Below are positions 6,812 to 13,647 of a stretch of 13,649 bases of DNA, in pieces; position 1 is the first letter of the stretch; each line of letters starts with the position of its first letter. The notes beneath the pieces are model-generated. The model was not told where the DNA came from. It made no database searches and worked only from the letters and a program-made list of their open reading frames with translations. The position numbers and the translations under genes are program-made. This stretch comes from an uncultured Collinsella sp. (lineage in GTDB: Bacteria > Actinomycetota > Coriobacteriia > Coriobacteriales > Coriobacteriaceae): positions 1-13,649 of the forward strand of contig CAUADW010000042.1 of assembly GCA_958427895.1 (NCBI GenBank). Reading direction: 5' to 3'.

Positions 6812-7234
6812 ATGAACAAAGAAGAGCTCAAGAAGCTGTTGCCGCATCGCGAGCCGATGCTTTTGCTTGACGAAGCCGAGCTGGTGGGCGACGAGGCCCA
6901 CGGCAAGATCACGATTACGGGCGACGAGTATTTTTTGCAGGGGCATTTTCCGGGAAACCCGGTGGTCCCCGGCGTGATTCAGTGCGAGATGCTCGCCCAG
7001 AACTGCTGCGTGCTGCTGATGGGCGATGAGGAGGCGCGCGGCGCGACGCCGTTCTACACGAGTCTGGACAAGGTGCGCTTTAAGCGTCCGGTGCGCCCGG
7101 GCGACACGGTGGATCTGGTGTGCTCCATCACGCGTGCGCGCGGGCCGTTCCGCTTTGCGACAGGTACTGCGAGCGTTAACGGTGAGGTTTGCTGCCGCGC
7201 CGATATGTCTTTTGCACTCATGCACGAAAAGTAG
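6812..7234 (+). CDS. fabZ: 3-hydroxyacyl-ACP dehydratase
   Basis: FabZ removes water from 3-hydroxyacyl-ACP to give trans-2-enoyl-ACP. The 140-aa hot-dog fold protein has LPHREPMLLLD (10-20), GHFPGNPVVPGV with catalytic H45 (44-55), and E59 in QCEMLAQ. The start is fixed by AGGTGAT (6801-6807), which pairs with the far part of the anti-Shine-Dalgarno sequence and lies 4 nt before ATG 6812. GTG 6803 is in frame but would sit inside that signal. Its placement between accB and accC, splitting the carboxylase genes, is the same as in streptococci. Confidence 0.95.
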   Translation: MNKEELKKLLPHREPMLLLDEAELVGDEAHGKITITGDEYFLQGHFPGNPVVPGVIQCEMLAQNCCVLLMGDEEARGATPFYTSLDKVRFKRPVRPGDTVDLVCSITRARGPFRFATGTASVNGEVCCRADMSFALMHEK

Positions 7235-7244
7235 GGAAGTTTTC

Positions 7245-8588
7245 ATGTTCGACAAAGTGCTCATCGCCAACCGCGGCGAAGTCGCGGTCCGTGTTATCCG
7301 CGCGTGCCGCGATATGGGCATCAAGACCGTCGCCGTTTATTCCACGGCCGATGCGGACGCGTTGCACGTGCAGCTTGCCGACGAGGCGTATTGCATCGGC
7401 GGCCCGCGTCTTGCCGAGAGCTACCTCAACGACGATGCCGTGCTCACCTGTGCCGTAAAGTCAGGAGCTAAGGCAATTCATCCCGGTTATGGCTTTTTCT
7501 CCGAGAAGGCGAGCTTCGTGCGAGACTGCGACAAGTATGGCCTGGCGTTTGTCGGTCCTTCGGCCGAGGTAATCGACAGCATGGGCGACAAGGACGCCGC
7601 ACGTCGAACGGCTGCTGCGGCGGGCGTGCCCATCGTGCCGGGTTGCGATCTGCTCAAAAGTCCCGAGGAGGCGACGGCCGAGGCCGAGCGCATTGGCTGC
7701 CCCGTGCTTATTAAGGCGCGTGCCGGCGGTGGCGGCCGCGGCATTCGCAAGGTCGAGCGCGTGGAAGATGCGGCAAAGGCGTTTATCGAGGCGCGTGCCG
7801 AGGGCGAGGCCGTTTTTGGCGACGGCGAGTGCTACATGGAGAAGTTTGTCGCGCCGGCGCACCACGTCGAGGTGCAGATTATGGCCGATAAGCAGGGCCA
7901 TGTGTTTTCGCTCGGCGAACGCGAGTGCTCGGTGCAGCGCCGCAACCAAAAGCTGATCGAGGAGAGTCCCGCGCCGTGCCTCGACGGACACGACGACATC
8001 CGTGCTCGCATGCACAAGGCGGCGCGTGACCTGGCTCGTGCCGTCGGCTACGAAGGAGCCGGTACCATCGAGTTCCTGTATTCGGACGACGGCAATTTCT
8101 ACTTTATGGAAATGAACACGCGCTTGCAGGTGGAGCATCCGGTTACGGAGTTTGTGACCGATACCGACTTGGTCAAGTGGCAGCTGCGCGTGGCAGCCGG
8201 CCAACCTCTGCCCTTTGAGCAGGAGGACATGCCGGTCCGCAACCACGCCATGGAGTGCCGCATCAATGCCGAAACGCCGGACTTTCTGCCGTCATGTGGA
8301 ACGGTCACCGCGTTGCGTGTGCCGGGTGGTCCGCGCGTGCGCTGGGATTCCGCCATGTTTACCGGTGCGACAGTTCCGCCGTACTACGACTCCATGCTCG
8401 GCAAGCTCATCGTGTGCGCGCCCACGCGTGACGGCGCCATTCGCAAGATGCGCTCGGCCCTGGGCGAGCTCGTGATTGAGGGCGTGAGCGAAAACAGCGA
8501 GCTTCAGCTTGACGTGCTGGCAAACGACGAGTTCTTGTCGGGCATGTATCACACCGATCTGATGGGGCATCTCTATGCTGATGAATAG
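7245..8588 (+). CDS. accC: Biotin carboxylase subunit of acetyl-CoA carboxylase
   Basis: AccC uses ATP and bicarbonate to carboxylate biotin on AccB. The 447-aa protein is full length (E. coli 449 aa). Visible parts are the N-terminal MFDKVLIANRGEVAVRVIRA, the ATP-grasp glycine loop GGGGRG (161-166), catalytic-site stretches ECSVQRRNQKLIEE (227-240) and EMNTRLQVEHPVTE (289-302), and a biotin carboxylase C-terminal domain. ATG 7245 lies 10 bp after the fabZ stop, with GGGAAG 5 nt upstream. The open frame continues upstream to 7026 but that part is inside fabZ. The last 14 nt overlap accDA. Confidence 0.96.
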   Translation: MFDKVLIANRGEVAVRVIRACRDMGIKTVAVYSTADADALHVQLADEAYCIGGPRLAESYLNDDAVLTCAVKSGAKAIHPGYGFFSEKASFVRDCDKYGLAFVGPSAEVIDSMGDKDAARRTAAAAGVPIVPGCDLLKSPEEATAEAERIGCPVLIKARAGGGGRGIRKVERVEDAAKAFIEARAEGEAVFGDGECYMEKFVAPAHHVEVQIMADKQGHVFSLGERECSVQRRNQKLIEESPAPCLDGHDDIRARMHKAARDLARAVGYEGAGTIEFLYSDDGNFYFMEMNTRLQVEHPVTEFVTDTDLVKWQLRVAAGQPLPFEQEDMPVRNHAMECRINAETPDFLPSCGTVTALRVPGGPRVRWDSAMFTGATVPPYYDSMLGKLIVCAPTRDGAIRKMRSALGELVIEGVSENSELQLDVLANDEFLSGMYHTDLMGHLYADE

Positions 8589-10299
8589 AAAAGCGAAGAC
8601 GGTCAATGTCCTTGAGGGGCCGATAACCGAGTCGTGCGCCGAGTTTCCCGCGCGCCACGTGTTTATCAAGTGCCCGGAGTGCCGCCGTGTGATCGATGAG
8701 GCACGCCTACACGACAACCTCGAGGTCTGCCCTCGTTGCGGCAAACACTTTCGCGTGAGCGGTCGCGCGCGCATGCGCATGACGGTCGACGAGGGCACGT
8801 TTGAGGAATGGGATGCCAATCTGGCGTCGGAGGACTTCCTCTCGTTTCCCGGCTATGCCGACAAGCTCAAGAGCGTGAGCGAGCGTTCGGGCGAGCGCGA
8901 TGCCGTTGTGTGCGGCAGGGGCAAAATCTGCGGTTGCGATACGGCGCTCTTCTTTATGGACGCCAACTTTATGATGGGCTCGATGGGCTCCGTGGTGGGC
9001 GAGAAGATCTGTCGCACATTTGAGCGTGCGACCGAGCTGGGATTGCCGGTTGTCGGCTTTACCGTTTCGGGCGGTGCTCGCATGCAAGAGGGCGTGACCT
9101 CGCTTATGCAGATGGCCAAGATTTCTGCGGCGGTTAGGCGCCACAGCGAGGCGGGCGGCCTGTATATCACGGTGCTCACCGACCCCACGACCGGAGGCGT
9201 AACCGCGAGCTTTGCCATGGAGGGCGACATTATCCTGGCCGAGCCCGATGCCCTGACGGCATTTGCCGGCCCGCGCGTGATCGAGCAGAACATGCACAAG
9301 CGCCTGCCCAAGGGATTCCAGCGCTCCGAGTTTTTGCTGGAGCACGGCTTTTGCGATGCCGTTGTTCCGCGTGGCGAGATTGCGCTCACGGTAGGCGAGC
9401 TGCTGGCGCTGCACGAAGGGCACGCGCCCGGCCTGGGGGCACCGCACGAGATTGTGCATACGGGTCGCCGCGGCAAAAAGCTGGGACACTTGTTCAAGCG
9501 CTCGACGGCACCAAAAACCGCGCTCGAGATTGTCAAGCAGACCCGCTCGGCAGATCGCGCCACGGCGGGCGAGATGATCTCGCTAGGCCTGGACGGATTT
9601 GTGGAGCTGCACGGCGACCGTTACTTTGGCGACGACGCCGCTGTGGTGGCTGGCATTGGCTGGAAGGACGGGCGCCCCGTAACGGTCATCGCCATCGAGC
9701 GCGGCACCACGACAAAAGAGCGTATGCGCCGCAACTTTGGCATGGCGCATCCCGAGGGCTACCGTAAAGCGCGTCGCCTGATGCGCCAGGCCGAAAAGTT
9801 TGGTCGACCGGTTCTGTGCCTGGTCGATACTTCGGGCGCGTTTTGCGGCATCGGTGCCGAGGAACGCGGTCAGGGCGAGGCCATCGCCCAGAATCTCATG
9901 GAGATGAGCGGCCTTAAGACGCCGATTGTCTCGGTGGTAACAGGCGAGGGCGGCTCTGGTGGCGCGCTGGCGCTGTCCGTGGCCGACCGCATTCTGATGC
10001 TCTCGAGCTCGGCCTATTCGGTCGTGAGCCCCGAGGCCTGTGCGTCGATTCTGTGGAAGGATACCGAGCGCGCGAATGAGGCCGCCGAGGCGCTGAAACT
10101 CACGGCTCCCGATCTGTTGGCGCTCGGTATCATCGACGGCATTGTTGACGATAGGGGTCTGTCGCATGAGGAGATCGCCGGCGCCGTCATGTCCTCGGCA
10201 TTTGATGCCTTCGATACGCTTGGGCGGCTCGACGACGCGACCCTCACAAACCTCCGCTACGAAAAGTACCGCGCAATCGGTCAGTATCGCACGATGTGA
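8575..10299 (+). CDS. accDA: Fused acetyl-CoA carboxylase carboxyltransferase, beta (AccD) plus alpha (AccA)
   Basis: This single 574-aa protein contains both carboxyltransferase subunits, which move CO2 from carboxybiotin to acetyl-CoA. Residues 1-290 are AccD: a zinc ribbon with C33, C36, C52 and C55, SGGARMQEG (165-173) and GGVTASFAMEGD. After a basic linker (about 296-315), residues 316-574 are AccA: FVELHGDRYFGDD (342-354), RRNFGMAHPEGYRKA, GAEERGQGEAIAQNL and GEGGSGGALAL. The AccA half is about 260 aa, like the short streptococcal AccA. The frame is open throughout with no remnant stop or start at the join. ATG 8575 has GGGG 7 nt upstream and overlaps accC by 14 nt; ATG 8581 is an alternative. 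The TGA stop lies in a palindromic repeat. Confidence 0.95.
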   Translation: MLMNRKAKTVNVLEGPITESCAEFPARHVFIKCPECRRVIDEARLHDNLEVCPRCGKHFRVSGRARMRMTVDEGTFEEWDANLASEDFLSFPGYADKLKSVSERSGERDAVVCGRGKICGCDTALFFMDANFMMGSMGSVVGEKICRTFERATELGLPVVGFTVSGGARMQEGVTSLMQMAKISAAVRRHSEAGGLYITVLTDPTTGGVTASFAMEGDIILAEPDALTAFAGPRVIEQNMHKRLPKGFQRSEFLLEHGFCDAVVPRGEIALTVGELLALHEGHAPGLGAPHEIVHTGRRGKKLGHLFKRSTAPKTALEIVKQTRSADRATAGEMISLGLDGFVELHGDRYFGDDAAVVAGIGWKDGRPVTVIAIERGTTTKERMRRNFGMAHPEGYRKARRLMRQAEKFGRPVLCLVDTSGAFCGIGAEERGQGEAIAQNLMEMSGLKTPIVSVVTGEGGSGGALALSVADRILMLSSSAYSVVSPEACASILWKDTERANEAAEALKLTAPDLLALGIIDGIVDDRGLSHEEIAGAVMSSAFDAFDTLGRLDDATLTNLRYEKYRAIGQYRTM

Positions 10300-10347
10300 C
10301 AAAGGGACAGTCCGCATGTCACATTGGGAAAGGGTTCCTGTGTCACA
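10294..10347. repeat. Compound palindromic repeat between accDA and the EIIC gene
   Basis: Positions 10294-10324 form a 31-nt palindrome centred on A10309: ATGTGACA (10294-10301) pairs with TGTCACAT (10317-10324), and GGAC (10305-10308) with GTCC (10310-10313). Three inner pairs are mismatched. A second, more degenerate unit overlaps it (10317-10347), ending TTCCTGTGTCACA. The first unit contains the accDA stop codon (TGA 10297-10299) and the EIIC start codon (ATG 10316). A related copy is at 11558-11590. No T tract follows, so it is not a simple terminator. Confidence 0.75.
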
Positions 10348-11554
10348 AGTTTCTAACACCTCGTTTACAACGACGGTTTCATCAAACGCCATGGCCGTGG
10401 TGGACTATCTGTCCAAAAGCATGATGTCGGCGCTGCCGTTTATTGTCTGCGCGGCGTTGTTCCGCACCGTCGCCGTCATTATGGGCGAAGGCATGCTGGG
10501 CCTGTGGTCTGCCGATTCCGAAATCTATCGCCTGTTCTATAGTTGGCTCTATAACGCCGGCTACTACTTTTTGCCCGTTTATCTTGGTTGGGCGGCCGCC
10601 CGCCAGCTCGGTTGCTCGGAGCAGCTGGGCATGATGCTGGGCGGCGTATTGATTGCGCCCGATCTGCTTAAGCTCGTCGATGCCGCATCGACGACGGGGG
10701 CATCGATGACTTCCGTGTATGGCCTGCTTCCCGCGCCGGTCAACGATTACACGACGACTGTTATTCCGGTTCTCATCTCGGTACCCGTGCTTTGGCAAGT
10801 GGAGTGTTTCTTTCGGCGCGTTATCCCTAAGGCCGTGGCGTTTTCGTTTGTTCCGTTTGCGACCATGCTTGTCATGGTTCCGGTTTCGCTGTGTATCACG
10901 GCGCCGGCGGGCAGCTATCTGGGCATGCTGTTGGGCCAGCTTATGTTTATGCTTGGCAATTCCGGTGGCATCGTGTCGCTGCTCACGCTCATGGGGCTTG
11001 CCGCGGGCTGGGAGTTCCTTAAGATCGCGGGTGTCAGCAATGTTGTCCTATCGCTCGCCTATGCGCAGTTTATGAGTGTGGGGACGGATTCGTGCATTCT
11101 GATCGCTGCGACGATGGCAACGTTCGCCGTTTGGGGCATGCCCTTTGGCGCGTCGCTCCGCGTTGCGGATAAGGACGAGAAGGCGCTCATGCTGGGCTAT
11201 TCGATCTCGGGTGTTCTTGGCGGCGTAAGCGAGCCGGCGCTGTACGGTTGCGGCTTTAAATATGGCAGGTGCCTGACGTGCATGGCCATTGGCGGCGCCG
11301 TCGGAGGCCTTGTTGCGGCCGTGGGCCACGTTACGGCCTATACCATCGGCATGACGAATGTCCTCATGGTCATTGGCTTTGCCACGGGCGGCATTTCGAA
11401 CCTACTGTGGTGCTGCGTTGCCGGTGGCACGGCATTTGCGGTGTCTGCGGCGCTGAGCTACTGTTTTGGCGTGGTGCCGGCGAAGGGACGGGCGACGGGG
11501 AACGGAGCCGATTCGCCCGAAACGGTGGCGAGCGCTGCTGAAGTAAGCGCATAA
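10316..11554 (+). CDS. Orphan PTS EIIC-like membrane protein (glucose/sucrose/beta-glucoside type)
   Basis: EIIC proteins are the membrane channels of sugar phosphotransferase systems. This 412-aa protein is almost entirely hydrophobic, with about ten membrane segments, and has family marks: YYFLPVYLGWAAARQLG (83-99), GGVLIAPDL and GVSEPALYG (303-311, the GITEP-type motif). There is no EIIB or EIIA domain and neither is encoded in the window. Only two histidines are present (H3, H338), so the histidine usually found in the GLHW-type segment of Bgl EIICs seems missing. Sugar phosphorylation by the standard route is therefore uncertain. The start is ambiguous: ATG 10316 (AAAGGG 9 nt upstream) or GTG 10340 (AAAGGG 5 nt upstream). 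Both lie in a repeat, so the first residues are repeat-encoded. It may be read through from the fatty-acid operon. Confidence 0.82.
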   Translation: MSHWERVPVSQVSNTSFTTTVSSNAMAVVDYLSKSMMSALPFIVCAALFRTVAVIMGEGMLGLWSADSEIYRLFYSWLYNAGYYFLPVYLGWAAARQLGCSEQLGMMLGGVLIAPDLLKLVDAASTTGASMTSVYGLLPAPVNDYTTTVIPVLISVPVLWQVECFFRRVIPKAVAFSFVPFATMLVMVPVSLCITAPAGSYLGMLLGQLMFMLGNSGGIVSLLTLMGLAAGWEFLKIAGVSNVVLSLAYAQFMSVGTDSCILIAATMATFAVWGMPFGASLRVADKDEKALMLGYSISGVLGGVSEPALYGCGFKYGRCLTCMAIGGAVGGLVAAVGHVTAYTIGMTNVLMVIGFATGGISNLLWCCVAGGTAFAVSAALSYCFGVVPAKGRATGNGADSPETVASAAEVSA

Positions 11555-11557
11555 ACC

Positions 11558-11590
11558 TGTGCGACAAAAGGACGATTCCTTTGTCACATT
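11558..11590. repeat. Palindromic repeat copy after the EIIC gene
   Basis: This starts 4 bp after the EIIC stop. It reads TGTGCGACAAAAGGAC, then GATTCCTTTGTCACATT. The right arm TCCTTTGTCACA mirrors the left arm apart from an inserted C and an extra A. It shares the TGTG-GACAAA-GGAC and TGTCACATT parts with the copy at 10294-10324, so both are degenerate forms of one element. Confidence 0.7.
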
Positions 11591-11593
11591 CCA

Positions 11594-11630
11594 AGGCCGT
11601 GACCCGTGTGGGTTGCGGCCTCTTTGTATC
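11594..11630 (+). terminator. Probable terminator after the EIIC gene
   Basis: AGGCCGTGACCC (11594-11605) pairs with GGGTTGCGGCCT (11610-11621) around the loop GTGT. This gives a 12-bp stem with two G-U pairs. The tail CTTTGTATC is only moderately T-rich, so termination may be partial. It would end transcripts of the EIIC gene and any read-through from the fatty-acid operon. Confidence 0.65.
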
Positions 11631-11651
11631 TGGGAGACAAAGTGGCTACAC

Positions 11652-11657
11652 TACAAT
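11652..11657 (+). promoter_or_regulatory. Possible -10 of the transporter gene promoter
   Basis: TACAAT matches TATAAT in 5 of 6 bases and lies 22 bp after the hairpin terminator and 47 bp before the first possible start of the transporter gene. No good -35 is seen at 16-18 bp. TATATA (11674-11679) is an alternative -10. Confidence 0.3.
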
Positions 11658-11704
11658 CCGTTTGAGCAATAGATATATAGGTAGTACCGTGGGGGCGGAT
11701 GCAG

Positions 11705-12859
11705 ATGGTCGAGTGGATAGTTAAGCGCGCGCAGGGCGATCGTGCGCGTGTGGGCACGTTAGCGGGCATGGTGTGTATTGTCGCCAATGTTGCGCTTTGT
11801 GCTGCGAAGGGCGCAATTGGCGTGCTGTCGGGATCGGTTTCGATTGTGGCGGATGCCATGAACAACCTGTCCGATGCCAGCTCGAATATCGTGAGCGTGC
11901 TGGGCTTTAAGCTGGCGAGCAAGCCGGCCGACCCCGAGCATCCTTACGGCCACGGTCGCTACGAGTATCTCTCGGGATTGGTCGTGGCGGCGCTCGTGCT
12001 GCTGATTGGCGTTGAACTGGTGAAGTCCTCGGTTGAGCGCGTCATCCACCCCGAACCTGTCGAGTTCTCGCTTGCCCTGGTGGCAGTTCTAGTGCTTTCG
12101 ATGGTCGTAAAGCTTTGGATGGCGGCCCTCAACCAAAAGCTCGGTGATCGCATTGAGTCCGAGACGCTGCATGCGACTGCGCAGGATTCCAAGAACGATG
12201 TCCTTGCCACGGGCGCCGTGCTGGCGTGCGCAATTGTTTCGCAGGTGACGCACATCAATCTTGACGCATGGGTCGGCCTTGCTGTTGGCGCCTATATTGG
12301 CTGGAGCGGCTTTGAACTCATCCAGGATACGGTGAGCCCACTTTTGGGGCAGACGCCCGATCCTAAGCTGGTCAAGCACATTCGAGACAAGATCATGAGC
12401 TATCCCGGCGTTTTGGGCGTTCACGATCTGATGGTTCACGACTACGGCCCGGGCAGGAAGTTCGCAAGCGCTCACGCCGAGATGGCGGCTGAGGCCAGCC
12501 CGCTGGAAAGTCACGACACGCTCGATAACATCGAGCAGGCGTTTAGGAACGAGGACGGCATGATCGTCACGCTCCATTACGATCCCATCGTGACCGACGA
12601 TCCCAAGGTGGCAAGCATGCGTTTGCGCATTAACGCCATGGCTCAACAAATCGATAGCCGCCTTTCGATTCATGACCTGCGCTGTGTGCCGGGTCCTACG
12701 CACACCAACGTGATCTTTGACTGCGTGCGTCCCTCGGATCTGCAGATGAGTGCCGAAGACGTAAAGCACGAGCTGGCACAACGGGTCGAATCGGAATATC
12801 CCAAGTCGATTGCCAAGATTACGATCGACGAAGACTACGTAGGGCATACCCACGAGTAG
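11705..12859 (+). CDS. Cation diffusion facilitator efflux transporter, probably Mn2+ type
   Basis: CDF proteins export divalent metals from the cytoplasm in exchange for protons. The 384-aa protein has six predicted membrane segments in residues about 18-215 and a cytoplasmic C-terminal domain that looks extended (about 216-384; E. coli YiiP totals 300 aa). The family stretch HPYGHGRYEYLSG (79-91) is clear. Aligned by eye to YiiP, the metal site is N53xxxD57 in membrane segment 2 and D161xxxD165 in segment 5. The DxxxD in segment 5, instead of the HxxxD of zinc exporters, suggests manganese. ATG 11705 is 9 nt after GGGGG; ATG 11699 is in frame but only 3 nt away. It is likely cotranscribed with the phosphatase 39 bp downstream. 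Confidence 0.88.
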   Translation: MVEWIVKRAQGDRARVGTLAGMVCIVANVALCAAKGAIGVLSGSVSIVADAMNNLSDASSNIVSVLGFKLASKPADPEHPYGHGRYEYLSGLVVAALVLLIGVELVKSSVERVIHPEPVEFSLALVAVLVLSMVVKLWMAALNQKLGDRIESETLHATAQDSKNDVLATGAVLACAIVSQVTHINLDAWVGLAVGAYIGWSGFELIQDTVSPLLGQTPDPKLVKHIRDKIMSYPGVLGVHDLMVHDYGPGRKFASAHAEMAAEASPLESHDTLDNIEQAFRNEDGMIVTLHYDPIVTDDPKVASMRLRINAMAQQIDSRLSIHDLRCVPGPTHTNVIFDCVRPSDLQMSAEDVKHELAQRVESEYPKSIAKITIDEDYVGHTHE

Positions 12860-12898
12860 GGCTGTGCCGGCAAAGCAGGTTATACAGAAGGGGAGAAT

Positions 12899-13525
12899 AT
12901 GAAGAGGCTGTATCTACTCCGCCACGGCCAGACAGAATTCAACGTTAAAAAGCTCGTCCAGGGTCGCTGCGATTCACCGCTCACCGATTTGGGCCGTCAG
13001 CAAGCCGGGATGGCAGCCGCATGGCTCAAAGCCCACAACGTCGTTCCCGACAAAGTGGTCTCATCACCCTTAGGCCGAGCCATGGACACCGCTAGTCTCG
13101 TTGCATGCGAGCTCCTCGGCCCGGACGCAGCAGTCGAACCCTGCGAAGGCATCATCGAGCGCTGCTACGGCTCCTTCGAAGAAGGCCCCCACGACGCCCT
13201 TCCCACCGACGTCTGGGATCCGGGCGAGGACCTGGTCCCCTTCGGAGGAGAAGGAAGCCAGGCACTGCAAGAGCGCATGGTAGACACCCTCACCAATCTC
13301 ATGGGCGCCGAGGGCATCGAAACCCTCCTAGCAGTAAGCCACGGCAGCGCCAGCCGCCAATTCATCAAGGCTGTAGCCCCAGAGGGCTTCGAGCTCCCAG
13401 CAAAACTCCCCAACTGCGCCATTATGGTCTTCGATTTTGACGAAGCAAAGCCACGAGCAGAAGGCGCGCCAATGCAATGCAAGTTCACCCTCCAGCAAAT
13501 AGTGGACCCCCAACAAAGAAATTAG
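12899..13525 (+). CDS. Histidine phosphatase family protein (phosphoglycerate-mutase-like)
   Basis: Members remove or transfer phosphate through a phosphohistidine intermediate. The 208-aa protein has the RHG signature at the N-terminus, LLRHGQTEFN, with R8 and nucleophile H9; R60 in SSPLGRAMDTA; the likely proton donor E87 in IIERCYGSFEE; and the second histidine H148 in AVSHGSASR. These support an active phosphatase, but not a substrate: small-molecule phosphatase, CobC-like and mutase roles all fit, and the neighbours do not decide. GGGG(AG) lies a few bases before ATG. Codon use differs from the upstream genes, for example 7 of 8 Phe codons are TTC against 3 of 11 in fabF, so it may have a separate history. 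Confidence 0.9.
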   Translation: MKRLYLLRHGQTEFNVKKLVQGRCDSPLTDLGRQQAGMAAAWLKAHNVVPDKVVSSPLGRAMDTASLVACELLGPDAAVEPCEGIIERCYGSFEEGPHDALPTDVWDPGEDLVPFGGEGSQALQERMVDTLTNLMGAEGIETLLAVSHGSASRQFIKAVAPEGFELPAKLPNCAIMVFDFDEAKPRAEGAPMQCKFTLQQIVDPQQRN

Positions 13526-13571
13526 CTGAGCGAGCAGAGTTAAGCAGACATCAACGTGTCGTCTCCCGAGC

Positions 13572-13599
13572 TTGGCAGAGGGGCGGCGAAATATATTAA
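13572..13599 (+). promoter_or_regulatory. Weak candidate promoter downstream of the phosphatase gene
   Basis: TTGGCA (13572-13577, 5 of 6 to TTGACA) is followed after 16 bp by TATTAA (13594-13599, 4 of 6 to TATAAT); TATATT (13592-13597) is a better hexamer but the spacing is only 14 bp. The AT-rich patch stands out in this GC-rich sequence. It could drive whatever lies beyond the window. Confidence 0.3.
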
Positions 13600-13624
13600 G
13601 TTTGTCGCGAGTTCCGCACGCAAA

Positions 13625-13647
13625 GGAAAGCACTTAATGTGCTTTCC
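13625..13647. other. Hairpin at the right edge, possible terminator
   Basis: GGAAAGCAC (13625-13633) and GTGCTTTCC (13639-13647) are perfect 9-bp arms around the loop TTAAT. The window ends 2 bp later, so a T tract cannot be seen. It could terminate the transporter-phosphatase unit or a short RNA from the candidate promoter just upstream. Confidence 0.55.

Noticed and set aside
6071..7324. 417-aa open frame on the minus strand across fabF, accB, fabZ and accC
   Set aside because: It lies antisense to four clearly identified genes, and its Arg/His/Ala-rich translation resembles no family; GC-rich codon bias explains the long open frame.
10294..10324. Palindrome after accDA as an intrinsic terminator of the fatty-acid operon
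   Set aside because: There is no T tract behind it, the stem has three central mismatches, and the next gene starts inside it.
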